From Salegentibacter salarius (GTDB lineage: Bacteria > Bacteroidota > Bacteroidia > Flavobacteriales > Flavobacteriaceae): a stretch of 64,000 nt of DNA. Positions 37,201 through 44,572 of this stretch are shown here, one piece after another (within the stretch, counting starts at the first letter, position 1; every line of letters starts with the position of its first letter). The notes below the pieces were generated by a model, which saw only the letters and a program-made list of their open reading frames with translations, was not told the DNA's origin and ran no database searches. The translations under genes were made by a program, and so were the position numbers. The stretch lies in the NCBI RefSeq assembly GCF_900168265.1, contig NZ_FVZF01000021.1, positions 1-64,000 on the forward strand. The letters run 5' to 3'.

Positions 37201-37998
37201 AGATATGAAAAGGGGCCGCAGGTGATTAAAAGTGAGGATACCTTTTTAATTGGATACGTGTTGTTCGATAAGCTAGATGGATATGCGGAAGTAGACGTTG
37301 TAGAAAATGCCCAGGCAACTATTCAGGAGAAGATAGATTCGGGAGAATTGGTAGTTCCACAAGGTATCAACTACCGTTTTACGGGTACTTATGAGAATCA
37401 ATTAAGGGCAGAAAAAACCCTTTCTGTCGTAGTGCCTTTATCCTTGCTCATCATATTTCTGATCCTTTATTTTCAGTTTAAATCTGTTTCGACTTCCCTA
37501 ATGGTGTTTACAGGAATTGCAGTTGCTTTTGCCGGCGGTTTCCTCATGATCTGGTTTTATGGTCAGGATTGGTTTATGAATTTTAACTTTTTTGGAGAGA
37601 ACCTGCGGGACTTATTCCAGATGCATACCATAAATCTAAGTGTGGCGGTTTGGGTTGGTTTTATTGCCCTTTTTGGGATTGCGACCGATGATGGAGTGGT
37701 GATGGCCACTTACCTTACCCAAACCTTCGATAAAAATCTAACTGAAACTAAAGACCAGGTAAGAGCATCTGTAATAGAAGCAGGTGAAAAGCGGATAAGA
37801 CCTTGTTTGATGACCACGGCAACAACGATCCTTGCTTTACTGCCAATTCTAACTTCAACCGGGAGAGGTAGTGATATCATGATCCCAATGGCAATTCCTG
37901 CCTTTGGAGGAATGCTCATCGCATTGATAACGCTTTTCGTGGTGCCGATACTTTTTAGTTGGAGGAAGGAAAGTCAGTTAAAAGTTAAAAGTGAATAG
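34243..37998 (+). CDS. cusA: CusA/CzcA-family heavy-metal efflux RND transporter
   Basis: A 1251-residue proton-driven pump, about 200 residues longer than E. coli CusA. The N-terminal [31 protein letters not shown] and the helix-4 motif [20 protein letters not shown] are characteristic. Met-rich segments ([26 protein letters not shown]) in the periplasmic cleft support copper or silver as substrate. The extra length is an inserted membrane stretch (about 530-620) and a periplasmic insert (about 745-830). It works with the downstream TolC channel and adaptor. Its last eight codons are made from a short repeat that recurs inverted in the tolC gene. Confidence 0.94.
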   Translation: [1251 protein letters not shown]

Positions 37999-38010
37999 TG
38001 AAAAACTAAG
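37976..38010 (+). repeat. Short repeat, left copy, overlapping the cusA stop
   Basis: The AT-rich agttaaaagttaaaagtgaa-type sequence encodes the end of cusA (SQLKVKSE) and runs past its stop. An inverted, about 80-90 % identical copy lies at 38476-38516 inside the tolC signal-peptide region. The two face each other across the four-helix-bundle gene. Confidence 0.7.
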
Positions 38011-38049
38011 AATGAAAAACTAAAAGTGGTCAACTAAAAATTTACAATT

Positions 38050-38403
38050 ATGGCTAAAAGTATTTTAAGAGATAAAAGCTATTCGTTTGCTCTTTTGGTT
38101 ATTCAGAGACATAAAATAATTGTTAATGAGAAAAAGGAGTTTGTGATAAGTAAACAAATTCTAAGAAGTGGAACAGCAATCGGTGCGCTTATTCGTGAAG
38201 CAGAATTTGCAGAAAGTAAAAAAGACTTTATTCATAAAATGAGCATTGCTTTAAAAGAAGCAAATGAAACTATTTATTGGTTGGATTTATTAAAAGATTC
38301 AGAGTTTATAGAGCTTTCAATTTATGAGCAACTTCAGTCTAAATGCAAAGAATTACTAGCTATGTTGGTGAGTACCATTAAAACCGCCAAATCTAAAATT
38401 TAG
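38050..38403 (+). CDS. Four helix bundle protein (23S rRNA intervening-sequence protein family)
   Basis: The 117-residue product is an all-helical S23/IVP-family protein: RDKSYSFALLVIQRHK, ILRSGTAIGALIREAEFAESKKDFIHKM, ALKEANETIYWLDLL and the C-terminal ELLAMLVSTIKTAK. Homologues are encoded inside 23S rRNA intervening sequences, as the Avd protein of diversity-generating retroelements, and as stand-alone genes scattered through Bacteroidota genomes; their stand-alone function is unknown. It interrupts the cusA-tolC gene order and is flanked by inverted short repeats, suggesting arrival as a cassette. No reverse transcriptase or rRNA gene is nearby. Confidence 0.9.
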   Translation: MAKSILRDKSYSFALLVIQRHKIIVNEKKEFVISKQILRSGTAIGALIREAEFAESKKDFIHKMSIALKEANETIYWLDLLKDSEFIELSIYEQLQSKCKELLAMLVSTIKTAKSKI

Positions 38404-38407
38404 TAAG

Positions 38408-39685
38408 ATGAGAAATTTTCAAATAAAATTCATTGGGCATATCGAAGGACTAAAGTTAAGCTTTAAAAGCCTTCTCGTACTTTTCACTCTTCACTTTTCG
38501 TTTTTAACTTATAACTCCAGTGCCCAGCAATTAGAGTCTTATATCCAGGTGGCTGAAGAGAATAATCCGCAGATCCAATCTTTTAATTTGAAATATGAGA
38601 TTGCAGAGGAAAAGATCAATGAGGTAAACGCATACCCTGATACCGAGTTTGGGATAGGGTATTTTGTAAGTGAACCAGAAACCAGAACCGGTCCGCAAAA
38701 ATTAAGGCTTTCCGTTAGGCAGATGCTTCCCTGGTTTGGGACTATTACCGCAAGGGAAAATTACGCGGGTTCTATGGCAGATGCAGAATATGTGGAGATA
38801 GCTGTCGCCAAGCGCCAATTGGCACTTGCGGTAGCACAGGCTTACTACAGATTATATGCGAACGAGACTAAACAAAAAATCTTAAAGGAAAATATAGAAT
38901 TATTGGAAACCTTTCACGAGCTGGCGCTTAATTCCCTTGAAGTGGGCAGTGCTTCAGCTGTAGATGTGTTGAGGCTTCAAATGCGCCAAAATGACCTGGC
39001 CCAGCAAAAAGAAAGCCTGGAACAGGAATTTAATGCGGAAGAAGTGCTCTTCAATAATCTGCTGAACCGGGAAGAAGATCTTTCAGTAGAGGTAGTTGAT
39101 TCGCTTTTTATTCCGGAGGCTCAAACTGATAAGGAGGAAAGAGTAGCTGAGGTACACCCGGAATTATTGAAATTCGACAAACTCTATGAATCGGTAGTAG
39201 AAGCTGAAAAATTAAATCTTAAAGATGCGGCACCAAAACTGGGGTTTGGGGTAGATTATGTAAGCGTTGCAGACCGTGCCGATATGGCTGTAGCCGATAA
39301 CGGGAAGGATATTCTTATGCCTATGGTTTCGGTTTCTATTCCCATTTTCAACAGTAAATATAAGTCGGTTACAAAGCAAAATGAACTTCGACAAAAGGAA
39401 TTACAGGCGCAAAAAGACCAACGCTTAAATCTTTTACAAACCAGGTTAGAAGAAGCCGTGAGCATAAGAAACTCGGCAAGGGTGACTGCGAACACTTTTA
39501 TTGAAAATTTAGAACAGGCGAAAGATGCAGAAGAGATCCTGGTAAGAAGCTATGAAACCGGGACAATTGATTTTAATGATGTGTTGGAAATACAGGAATT
39601 ACAACTAAAATTTCAAACCGGACTTATCGAGGCAGTGAAGAACTATTATATGCAAGCTGCGGTAATCAATTACCTAAGTAAATAG
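38408..39685 (+). CDS. TolC-family outer membrane efflux channel
   Basis: A 425-residue protein with a signal peptide ending near NSSAQQ (~residue 41, longer than usual) and two OEP repeats of long coiled-coil helices, with VAQAYYRLYANETKQKIL and IRNSARVTANTFIENLEQAKDAEEIL as typical stretches. It forms the outer-membrane exit duct for the CusA pump. Part of its signal region (38476-38516) is the inverted copy of the repeat at the end of cusA, and the N-terminal 14 residues before it look unlike a normal signal start, so a remodelled N-terminus is likely. It begins 4 bp after the four-helix-bundle gene. Confidence 0.92.
   Translation: MRNFQIKFIGHIEGLKLSFKSLLVLFTLHFSFLTYNSSAQQLESYIQVAEENNPQIQSFNLKYEIAEEKINEVNAYPDTEFGIGYFVSEPETRTGPQKLRLSVRQMLPWFGTITARENYAGSMADAEYVEIAVAKRQLALAVAQAYYRLYANETKQKILKENIELLETFHELALNSLEVGSASAVDVLRLQMRQNDLAQQKESLEQEFNAEEVLFNNLLNREEDLSVEVVDSLFIPEAQTDKEERVAEVHPELLKFDKLYESVVEAEKLNLKDAAPKLGFGVDYVSVADRADMAVADNGKDILMPMVSVSIPIFNSKYKSVTKQNELRQKELQAQKDQRLNLLQTRLEEAVSIRNSARVTANTFIENLEQAKDAEEILVRSYETGTIDFNDVLEIQELQLKFQTGLIEAVKNYYMQAAVINYLSK
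38476..38516 (-). repeat. Short repeat, right inverted copy, inside the tolC signal region
   Basis: Reverse complement begins agttataagttaaaaacgaa and continues agtgaagagtgaaaagtacg. It aligns with 37976-38010 with a 7-base insertion and few mismatches. It encodes the hydrophobic core (about LLVLFTLHFSFLTYN) of the TolC signal peptide. Confidence 0.65.
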
Positions 39686-39695
39686 GTTAGAAATA

Positions 39696-39736
39696 ATTTT
39701 TGTCAAGCCACGACAAGGTTCAGCTAGACAAAAAAT
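39696..39736. repeat. Hairpin between tolC and adaptor genes, degenerate palindromic element
   Basis: Arms tttttgtc (39697-39704) and gacaaaaa (39727-39734) enclose acaaggttcagctagac, which resembles the acaagttcagcatgac half of the palindromic elements at 8352 and 45909. It may attenuate transcription between the channel and adaptor genes. Confidence 0.45.
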
Positions 39737-39769
39737 ATCAGAATTAACAGAACAAGTAATATTTAAAAA

Positions 39770-41482
39770 ATGAAAAAATATATCATTTATATCCTAATCC
39801 TTATCAGTGGCCTGGTGCTGGGGTATCTTTTCTTTGGAACGGGAGACGTGAAAAACGGAAAGGAAGAAACTGAAGTGACAGACGAGCACGAGCATGAAGG
39901 AGAAACTCAAATGTGGACCTGTTCTATGCATCCACAGATTATGCAACCCGAACCCGGTGACTGCCCTATTTGTGGGATGGAACTTATTCCTGCAGATGCT
40001 AATGCCGATGGCCTTGGGGCAGATGAGTTTCAAATGACCAACAATGCTATGGCTCTGGCCAATATCCAAACCATTATTGTTGGTGGAGGGGGAGAAGTTG
40101 AAAATACTCTTACTCTATCAGGTAAGATCCAGGTAAATGAAGAAGCTAATGCGGTGCAGGTAGCCTATTTCGCTGGAAGAATAGAAAGTCTCAATGTTAG
40201 TTTCACCGGCGAAAGTGTTAATAGAGGCCAGCTTTTGGCAACTATTTATTCCCCAGAACTTGTTGCCGCACAGCAGGAATTGCTTACAGCCGCAAAAATG
40301 AAGGAAAGTCAACCCGCGCTTTATAATGCTGTAAGAAACAAACTGAAATTATGGAAATTATCAGACGCGCAAATAAATTCTATTGAAGAAGCCGGCCGGG
40401 TAAAGGAGAATTTTCCGGTTTTCGCAACAGTATCGGGAACGGTGACTGAAAAATTGGTACAGGAGGGAGATTATGTTAAACAGGGACAGCCTATGTTTGA
40501 GTTGGCCAATTTGAATTCGGTTTGGGCGGTTTTTGATGCGTATGAGAATCAGATTTCCGGTTTAGAGGAAGGTCAAAAGATCATGGTAACCACCAATGCC
40601 TATCCCGATAAGGAACTGGAAGCTACCATTTCTTTTATAGATCCAATATTGAATACGGCTAGTAGAACGCTTAGACTTAGGGCAGTTTTAGATAATAAGA
40701 ATGAAAATTTAAAACCCGGAATGTTTGTTAAAGCAAAGCTACAAAGAAGTGCAGGGCAGGAACAGGAGTCTACTTTAAGCATCCCAAAAACTGCGGTTTT
40801 ATGGACCGGAGAACGTTCGCTGGTGTATGTGAAGACCAGCCGTGATAAGCCTGTTTTTGAAATGCGGGAAATAGAACTAGGCGCCACTTTAGGTGATACC
40901 TACGAAGTTTTATCTGGTCTTGAAGCTGGCGAAGAGATCGTAGCTCACGGGACATTTACTGTAGATGCCGCGGCGCAATTGCAAGGCAAAAAGTCTATGA
41001 TGAACCAGGGTAAAGAGAAAGAGGATTCTAGGGAAATGCAAATGAATTTACCCGATGGCTTTCAAAAAGATTTTAAGCCTGTGTTATCAGCTTATTTTGA
41101 TTTAAAAGATGCCTTTGTAAACACAAAAGTTGAAGAGACTAAAGCTGCTGCAACCAAAATGCTTCAGAAGGTCAATAGCCTCAAAGAAACTAATCTTGGA
41201 GCAATGGAAACTGAGCATCTAAAAAAGATTAGAAGCATGCTTCAGGCGATCTCAGAAAATGACGATATAGAAAACCAACGAGATCACTTTATCGTGCTTT
41301 CAGAAAACATAATTGCTTTTGCTTCCAATATGGAAACGCTGGAAAAACCGCTTTATATTCAACATTGCCCTATGGTAAACAACAATGAAGGAGCCGATTG
41401 GTTAAGTCTTTCAGAAGAAATTAGAAATCCCTATTTCGGAGAGGTGATGATGAACTGCGGAGATACTCAAAGAAAATTATAA
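39770..41482 (+). CDS. RND efflux periplasmic adaptor with HMBD and DUF3347 domains
   Basis: A 570-residue CusB-type membrane-fusion protein. After an N-terminal helix and a His/Glu-rich linker comes a heavy-metal-binding domain (WTCSMHPQIM...CPICGMELIP, about 48-76), then the adaptor core with barrel-sandwich and beta-barrel segments (about 110-400), and finally a DUF3347 domain (about 440-565) ending in HCPMVNN...RNPYFGEVMMNCG. The Cys and Met of the end domains are candidate copper ligands that could hand metal to the pump. It links CusA to the TolC channel in the periplasm. Confidence 0.94.
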   Translation: MKKYIIYILILISGLVLGYLFFGTGDVKNGKEETEVTDEHEHEGETQMWTCSMHPQIMQPEPGDCPICGMELIPADANADGLGADEFQMTNNAMALANIQTIIVGGGGEVENTLTLSGKIQVNEEANAVQVAYFAGRIESLNVSFTGESVNRGQLLATIYSPELVAAQQELLTAAKMKESQPALYNAVRNKLKLWKLSDAQINSIEEAGRVKENFPVFATVSGTVTEKLVQEGDYVKQGQPMFELANLNSVWAVFDAYENQISGLEEGQKIMVTTNAYPDKELEATISFIDPILNTASRTLRLRAVLDNKNENLKPGMFVKAKLQRSAGQEQESTLSIPKTAVLWTGERSLVYVKTSRDKPVFEMREIELGATLGDTYEVLSGLEAGEEIVAHGTFTVDAAAQLQGKKSMMNQGKEKEDSREMQMNLPDGFQKDFKPVLSAYFDLKDAFVNTKVEETKAAATKMLQKVNSLKETNLGAMETEHLKKIRSMLQAISENDDIENQRDHFIVLSENIIAFASNMETLEKPLYIQHCPMVNNNEGADWLSLSEEIRNPYFGEVMMNCGDTQRKL

Positions 41483-41559
41483 GAATACTTTTAGATTTTA
41501 TATTAAGAATTTGTGCTATATACCTGTAAATTAGATATTAACTATAAACCTAATCGAAA

Positions 41560-42108
41560 ATGAAAAGTAGAATTTTAAATTTTGGAGTTGTACTCTTACT
41601 GGCTATCGGCCTATTTTCCTGTGTAGATAACAAAGGGAAACAATCGGTTGAAATAAACACCCCAGAAGAGGTTAAAAAAGCGGAAAAAGAAACCGCAGAT
41701 ATCGCCGATCAGGATTTTATAGATGGGATGACGGGAAAAATATGGCATAATTACCTGGAGATAAAAATGGCATTGACCAATGCTGATGCAGACCAGGTAC
41801 AGGATGTGGCTCAAAGTATGGTAGCCTCTTTTTCAGAAGAACAAGCAGAGCTAAAAGCTATTGCGAAACAGTTATCTGAAACCGGCGAGCTGGAAAAACA
41901 AAGGGAATTATTCTCAGCATTTACAGATAAGGCGGGGCCTATGTTTGAAGATGCACTTTCCGGAGGGACTATTTATAAAAAGTTCTGCCCTATGGCTTTT
42001 GACAATAAAGGGGCTTATTGGTATGCTGATATCGAGGAAATAAACAATCCATATTTCGGTGATAAAATGCCCAATTGTGGTGCCGTAAAAAAGACAATTA
42101 AAAAGTAA
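41560..42108 (+). CDS. DUF3347 lipoprotein (first stand-alone copy)
   Basis: A 182-residue lipoprotein with lipobox LFSC (Cys ~21) and one DUF3347 domain (about 50-178). It ends in the same pattern as the adaptor C-terminus: FCPMAFDNKGAYW...NNPYFGDKMPNCG. The conserved Cys-Pro-Met and Asn-Cys-Gly suggest copper binding at the outer or inner membrane. It follows the adaptor gene by about 77 bp in the same direction and is likely part of the same resistance operon. Confidence 0.85.
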   Translation: MKSRILNFGVVLLLAIGLFSCVDNKGKQSVEINTPEEVKKAEKETADIADQDFIDGMTGKIWHNYLEIKMALTNADADQVQDVAQSMVASFSEEQAELKAIAKQLSETGELEKQRELFSAFTDKAGPMFEDALSGGTIYKKFCPMAFDNKGAYWYADIEEINNPYFGDKMPNCGAVKKTIKK

Positions 42109-42134
42109 AAACTAAACTAACCAAAAACTAAAAT

Positions 42135-42632
42135 ATGATGAATCAAGAAGATAAAAAACAACACAAAAAAAGTGGCAGTAATTATAGTAGATTTTTTCTA
42201 ATGCTCGGTCTCTCCTTTTTGGCGATGTATATCACCATGTATTTTAATACTTACGAGTTTGATCACGTTTATTTTAGCCTAACACGATTTTATATGACTT
42301 GCCTGGGAATTTCGGCAATGGCAGTAATTATGCTTTCGCTTATGCTTAAAATGTATAAAAACAAGAAAAAGAATATTGCCATTTACCTGGGAAGTCTTGT
42401 CTTGTTCGTTTCGGCCTTAGGATTGGTAAGAGCACAACGACCAATCATTGGAGATATTTTATATATGAAAGCGATGATCCCTCACCACTCCATCGCGATT
42501 TTAACCAGTAAACGTGCAGATTTAAAAGACCCCGAAACTAAAAAGTTAGCTGAAGAGATCATAGAAGCTCAGAAAAGGGAGATTGCGCAAATGAAAAAGA
42601 TAATATACCGATTGGAGAATGAAAAGGAGTAG
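42135..42632 (+). CDS. DUF305-domain membrane protein
   Basis: A 165-residue protein with three predicted helices (about 19-37, 50-70, 80-98) and a C-terminal DUF305 segment with the metal-ligand-like motif MKAMIPHHSIAILTSKRA, then a helical EIIEAQKREIAQMKKII tail. DUF305 proteins often accompany copper genes; the Met-x-x-His-His cluster is the likely binding site and should face the periplasm. It lies 26 bp behind the first DUF3347 lipoprotein. Confidence 0.85.
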   Translation: MMNQEDKKQHKKSGSNYSRFFLMLGLSFLAMYITMYFNTYEFDHVYFSLTRFYMTCLGISAMAVIMLSLMLKMYKNKKKNIAIYLGSLVLFVSALGLVRAQRPIIGDILYMKAMIPHHSIAILTSKRADLKDPETKKLAEEIIEAQKREIAQMKKIIYRLENEKE

Positions 42633-42712
42633 ATAGCATAAGTCAGATTTTCAGAGCTTTTAACCGCTTTGAGAGTGTTTTTAAATAATTAAGAAATCAA
42701 AAATTAGAAATT

Positions 42713-43246
42713 ATGAATACTGTATTGAGAATTACGTTTGTGTCCATTTTTGGATTATTATTAAGTAGTTGTGGAACCAACAAAACTGCAGCAGAGGCGC
42801 TGACAGAAAATGATTTTAGAAATAACGTTTACAGGGAAATTGTGAACGACCAGTCTAAGTTCATGGAGTTTATGGAAGTAGCTCATGCGAATCCGCCGGC
42901 AGATATGTGGTTGCTAAAAGACCATATGCAAATGATGGAGAATGGAAAAATTCAGGAAATAATGAAGAATAATCCTGAAATGAAGGAGCAAATGCAGAAA
43001 ATGAAGCAGGAAAAAATGGAGAAGGCTCCCAAAATGCAACAGAAGATGCAGAAAAAAATGAAAAATAAAATGATGAATAATCCTGAAATGAGAATGGCAA
43101 TGATGCAGGAAATGCATCAAAAAATGAAATCTAATCCTCAGATGGCAGATAAAATGATGGATCAAATGATCCAGTTCCTTCACGAAAATCCTGAACTTAT
43201 GGAAAAGATGAAAGCGAAAATGAAAGCCCACCAGGATAAAATGTAA
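42713..43246 (+). CDS. Methionine-rich lipoprotein
   Basis: A 177-residue protein with lipobox LLSSC (Cys ~20). About 31 of its residues are Met, most in a helical Lys/Glu/Gln-rich tail with recurring NNPEM/SNPQM/ENPELM units and scattered His. Such a composition resembles copper(I)-binding Met motifs of CusF, CopC-type and PcoE-like proteins, and its place in the copper region supports a periplasmic metal sponge. I do not recognise a named family. The opposite-strand frame over this gene is an artefact of its ATG-rich composition. Confidence 0.8.
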   Translation: MNTVLRITFVSIFGLLLSSCGTNKTAAEALTENDFRNNVYREIVNDQSKFMEFMEVAHANPPADMWLLKDHMQMMENGKIQEIMKNNPEMKEQMQKMKQEKMEKAPKMQQKMQKKMKNKMMNNPEMRMAMMQEMHQKMKSNPQMADKMMDQMIQFLHENPELMEKMKAKMKAHQDKM

Positions 43247-43263
43247 AAGTTGGGGTTTCAATA

Positions 43264-43350
43264 ATGGAGAAATTTAAAAGCACAAAAAGAAAAATTAAGC
43301 AAAATGAAGAACTCATTGAGTTTTTAGAAAAAAATAGAAATAAGAGATAA
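43264..43350 (+). CDS. Possible 28-residue charged peptide
   Basis: The ORF (MEKFKST... ending in EKNRNKR) lies in the 104-bp gap between the Met-rich lipoprotein and the channel gene, and its stop directly precedes the channel ATG. The composition is Lys/Glu-rich and helical. It may be a real short gene or a translational leader for the channel; evidence is only position and spacing. Confidence 0.3.
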   Translation: MEKFKSTKRKIKQNEELIEFLEKNRNKR

Positions 43351-43896
43351 ATGAGTGATAAAAAAGAAGCTGATAAGAAGTTTTATGGTCAACTGTTTTC
43401 TAAAGCAGGTTGGACCCTGGGAATTGTAGTAGTTCTTGCTTTTCTTTATGTATTATTTCTGCCAAAATCATTAGATAATGAAGCCTGGAAATGGCTCATC
43501 ATTGCTATTGCGATTACCAAGGCATTTTTAATAGTAAGAATTACTTTCACACAGTTAAGTAAGATATTAGGAGATAGTCACTATTTAGAGCACGTTTTAA
43601 GCCTTTTTACGCTAATAATAAGCCTTATTGTGCTTTCTTTTGCTTCAGATTATTATGCGCTTTATCTAAACGAAGCAGCCAACTTTAAAACGAATTTGAT
43701 TTTTGGAGAACCCTCAATATTCTTATTCTTTGAGTTTTTCTATTACTCCCTAATCTCGTTTTCTACTGTTGGTTATGGTGATTTTGTGCCTTTGTCGTTA
43801 TCGGCCAAATTCTTAGTAATTTTGGAAACAATTCTCTATTTCTTTGTGCTGGTCTTTGGGACGGCAAATATTAACCGAATTAACATTAAGGATTAA
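43351..43896 (+). CDS. Two-helix potassium channel family protein
   Basis: A 181-residue membrane protein with four hydrophobic segments; the last two flank a pore loop with the selectivity filter in STVGYGDF (~res 136-143), as in the ion-channel-2 family. No RCK/TrkA domain is attached. A K+ or cation channel within a metal-resistance block could balance charge during export, but this is inference. It lies between the Met-rich lipoprotein and a DUF3347 lipoprotein. Confidence 0.85.
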   Translation: MSDKKEADKKFYGQLFSKAGWTLGIVVVLAFLYVLFLPKSLDNEAWKWLIIAIAITKAFLIVRITFTQLSKILGDSHYLEHVLSLFTLIISLIVLSFASDYYALYLNEAANFKTNLIFGEPSIFLFFEFFYYSLISFSTVGYGDFVPLSLSAKFLVILETILYFFVLVFGTANINRINIKD

Positions 43897-43939
43897 ACTT
43901 TTAAACCTCAAATTAAATTATATATTAAAAATCAAAAAA

Positions 43940-44506
43940 ATGAAAAAAAATCTTAGAAGCCTTACAATGCTTAGCCTTATCGCTGGAAGTATGGTAATAT
44001 TTTCCTGTAAGAATGAGGAAAATAAAGTGGATGCACCAGAGCCTATGCAGAATGAGATGCACCAGCCAGATGAGCAGGCTAAAGCAGAAACTTATAAAGG
44101 CGAAAAAATGCAAGCCGAATTTAAAGATGAAAACACCGCAGAAATCTATACCTTGTATGTAGAGATCAAGGATGCCTTTGTAAATACCGATGCCGAAGCA
44201 GCCGGTGAAAAAGCTGCAAAACTCGCAGAAAAAGCAGGCGAGAACGAAGGTATAGCGGCTATTGCGAATACCATTGCAGAAAGCGACGATGTGAATAAAC
44301 AACGTGAGGCTTTTTCTAAACTTACAGAAGCAATGGAGCCTGTGTTAATGAATGCTTTGGAATCTGGAGCAATTTATAAGCAATATTGCCCAATGGCTTT
44401 TGAAGGAAAAGGAGACTATTGGTATTCAAATTCAAAAGATATTTTTAATCCTTACTACGGAAATAAAATGCTGAAATGCGGTAGGGTAGAAGCAACCATT
44501 GAATAA
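43940..44506 (+). CDS. DUF3347 lipoprotein (second stand-alone copy)
   Basis: From the ATG at 43940 the product is 188 residues with lipobox VIFSC (Cys ~23); an upstream in-frame ATG at 43844 lies within the channel gene and is rejected. After a Met/Glu-rich linker a DUF3347 domain (about 65-185) ends in YCPMAFEGKGDYW...FNPYYGNKMLKCG. It is a clear paralogue of the 41560 protein and of the adaptor's C-terminus, so this region carries three copies of the domain. A hairpin terminator follows. Confidence 0.85.
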   Translation: MKKNLRSLTMLSLIAGSMVIFSCKNEENKVDAPEPMQNEMHQPDEQAKAETYKGEKMQAEFKDENTAEIYTLYVEIKDAFVNTDAEAAGEKAAKLAEKAGENEGIAAIANTIAESDDVNKQREAFSKLTEAMEPVLMNALESGAIYKQYCPMAFEGKGDYWYSNSKDIFNPYYGNKMLKCGRVEATIE

Positions 44507-44518
44507 TTAAATCATTTT

Positions 44519-44572
44519 TAAGGTCGGTTAAACATTTTTGATTCTCCAATCCGAAAATTTAGCCGACCTTAT
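44519..44572 (+). terminator. Hairpin terminator closing the RND/DUF3347 run
   Basis: Arms taaggtcggttaaa (44519-44532) and tttagccgacctta (44558-44571) pair with one bulge, with a 25-nt loop and a T-rich tail. Confidence 0.65.

Noticed and set aside
38050-38403. Diversity-generating retroelement, suggested by an Avd-like four-helix-bundle protein
   Set aside because: No reverse transcriptase, template repeat or variable repeat was found nearby.
42914-43261. 115-residue His-rich frame on the minus strand
   Set aside because: It is the exact antisense of the Met-rich lipoprotein gene; CAT codons arise from ATG codons read backwards.
43844-43939. Longer start for the second DUF3347 lipoprotein
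   Set aside because: It would overlap the channel gene and destroy the lipoprotein signal; the ATG at 43940 gives a clean lipobox.
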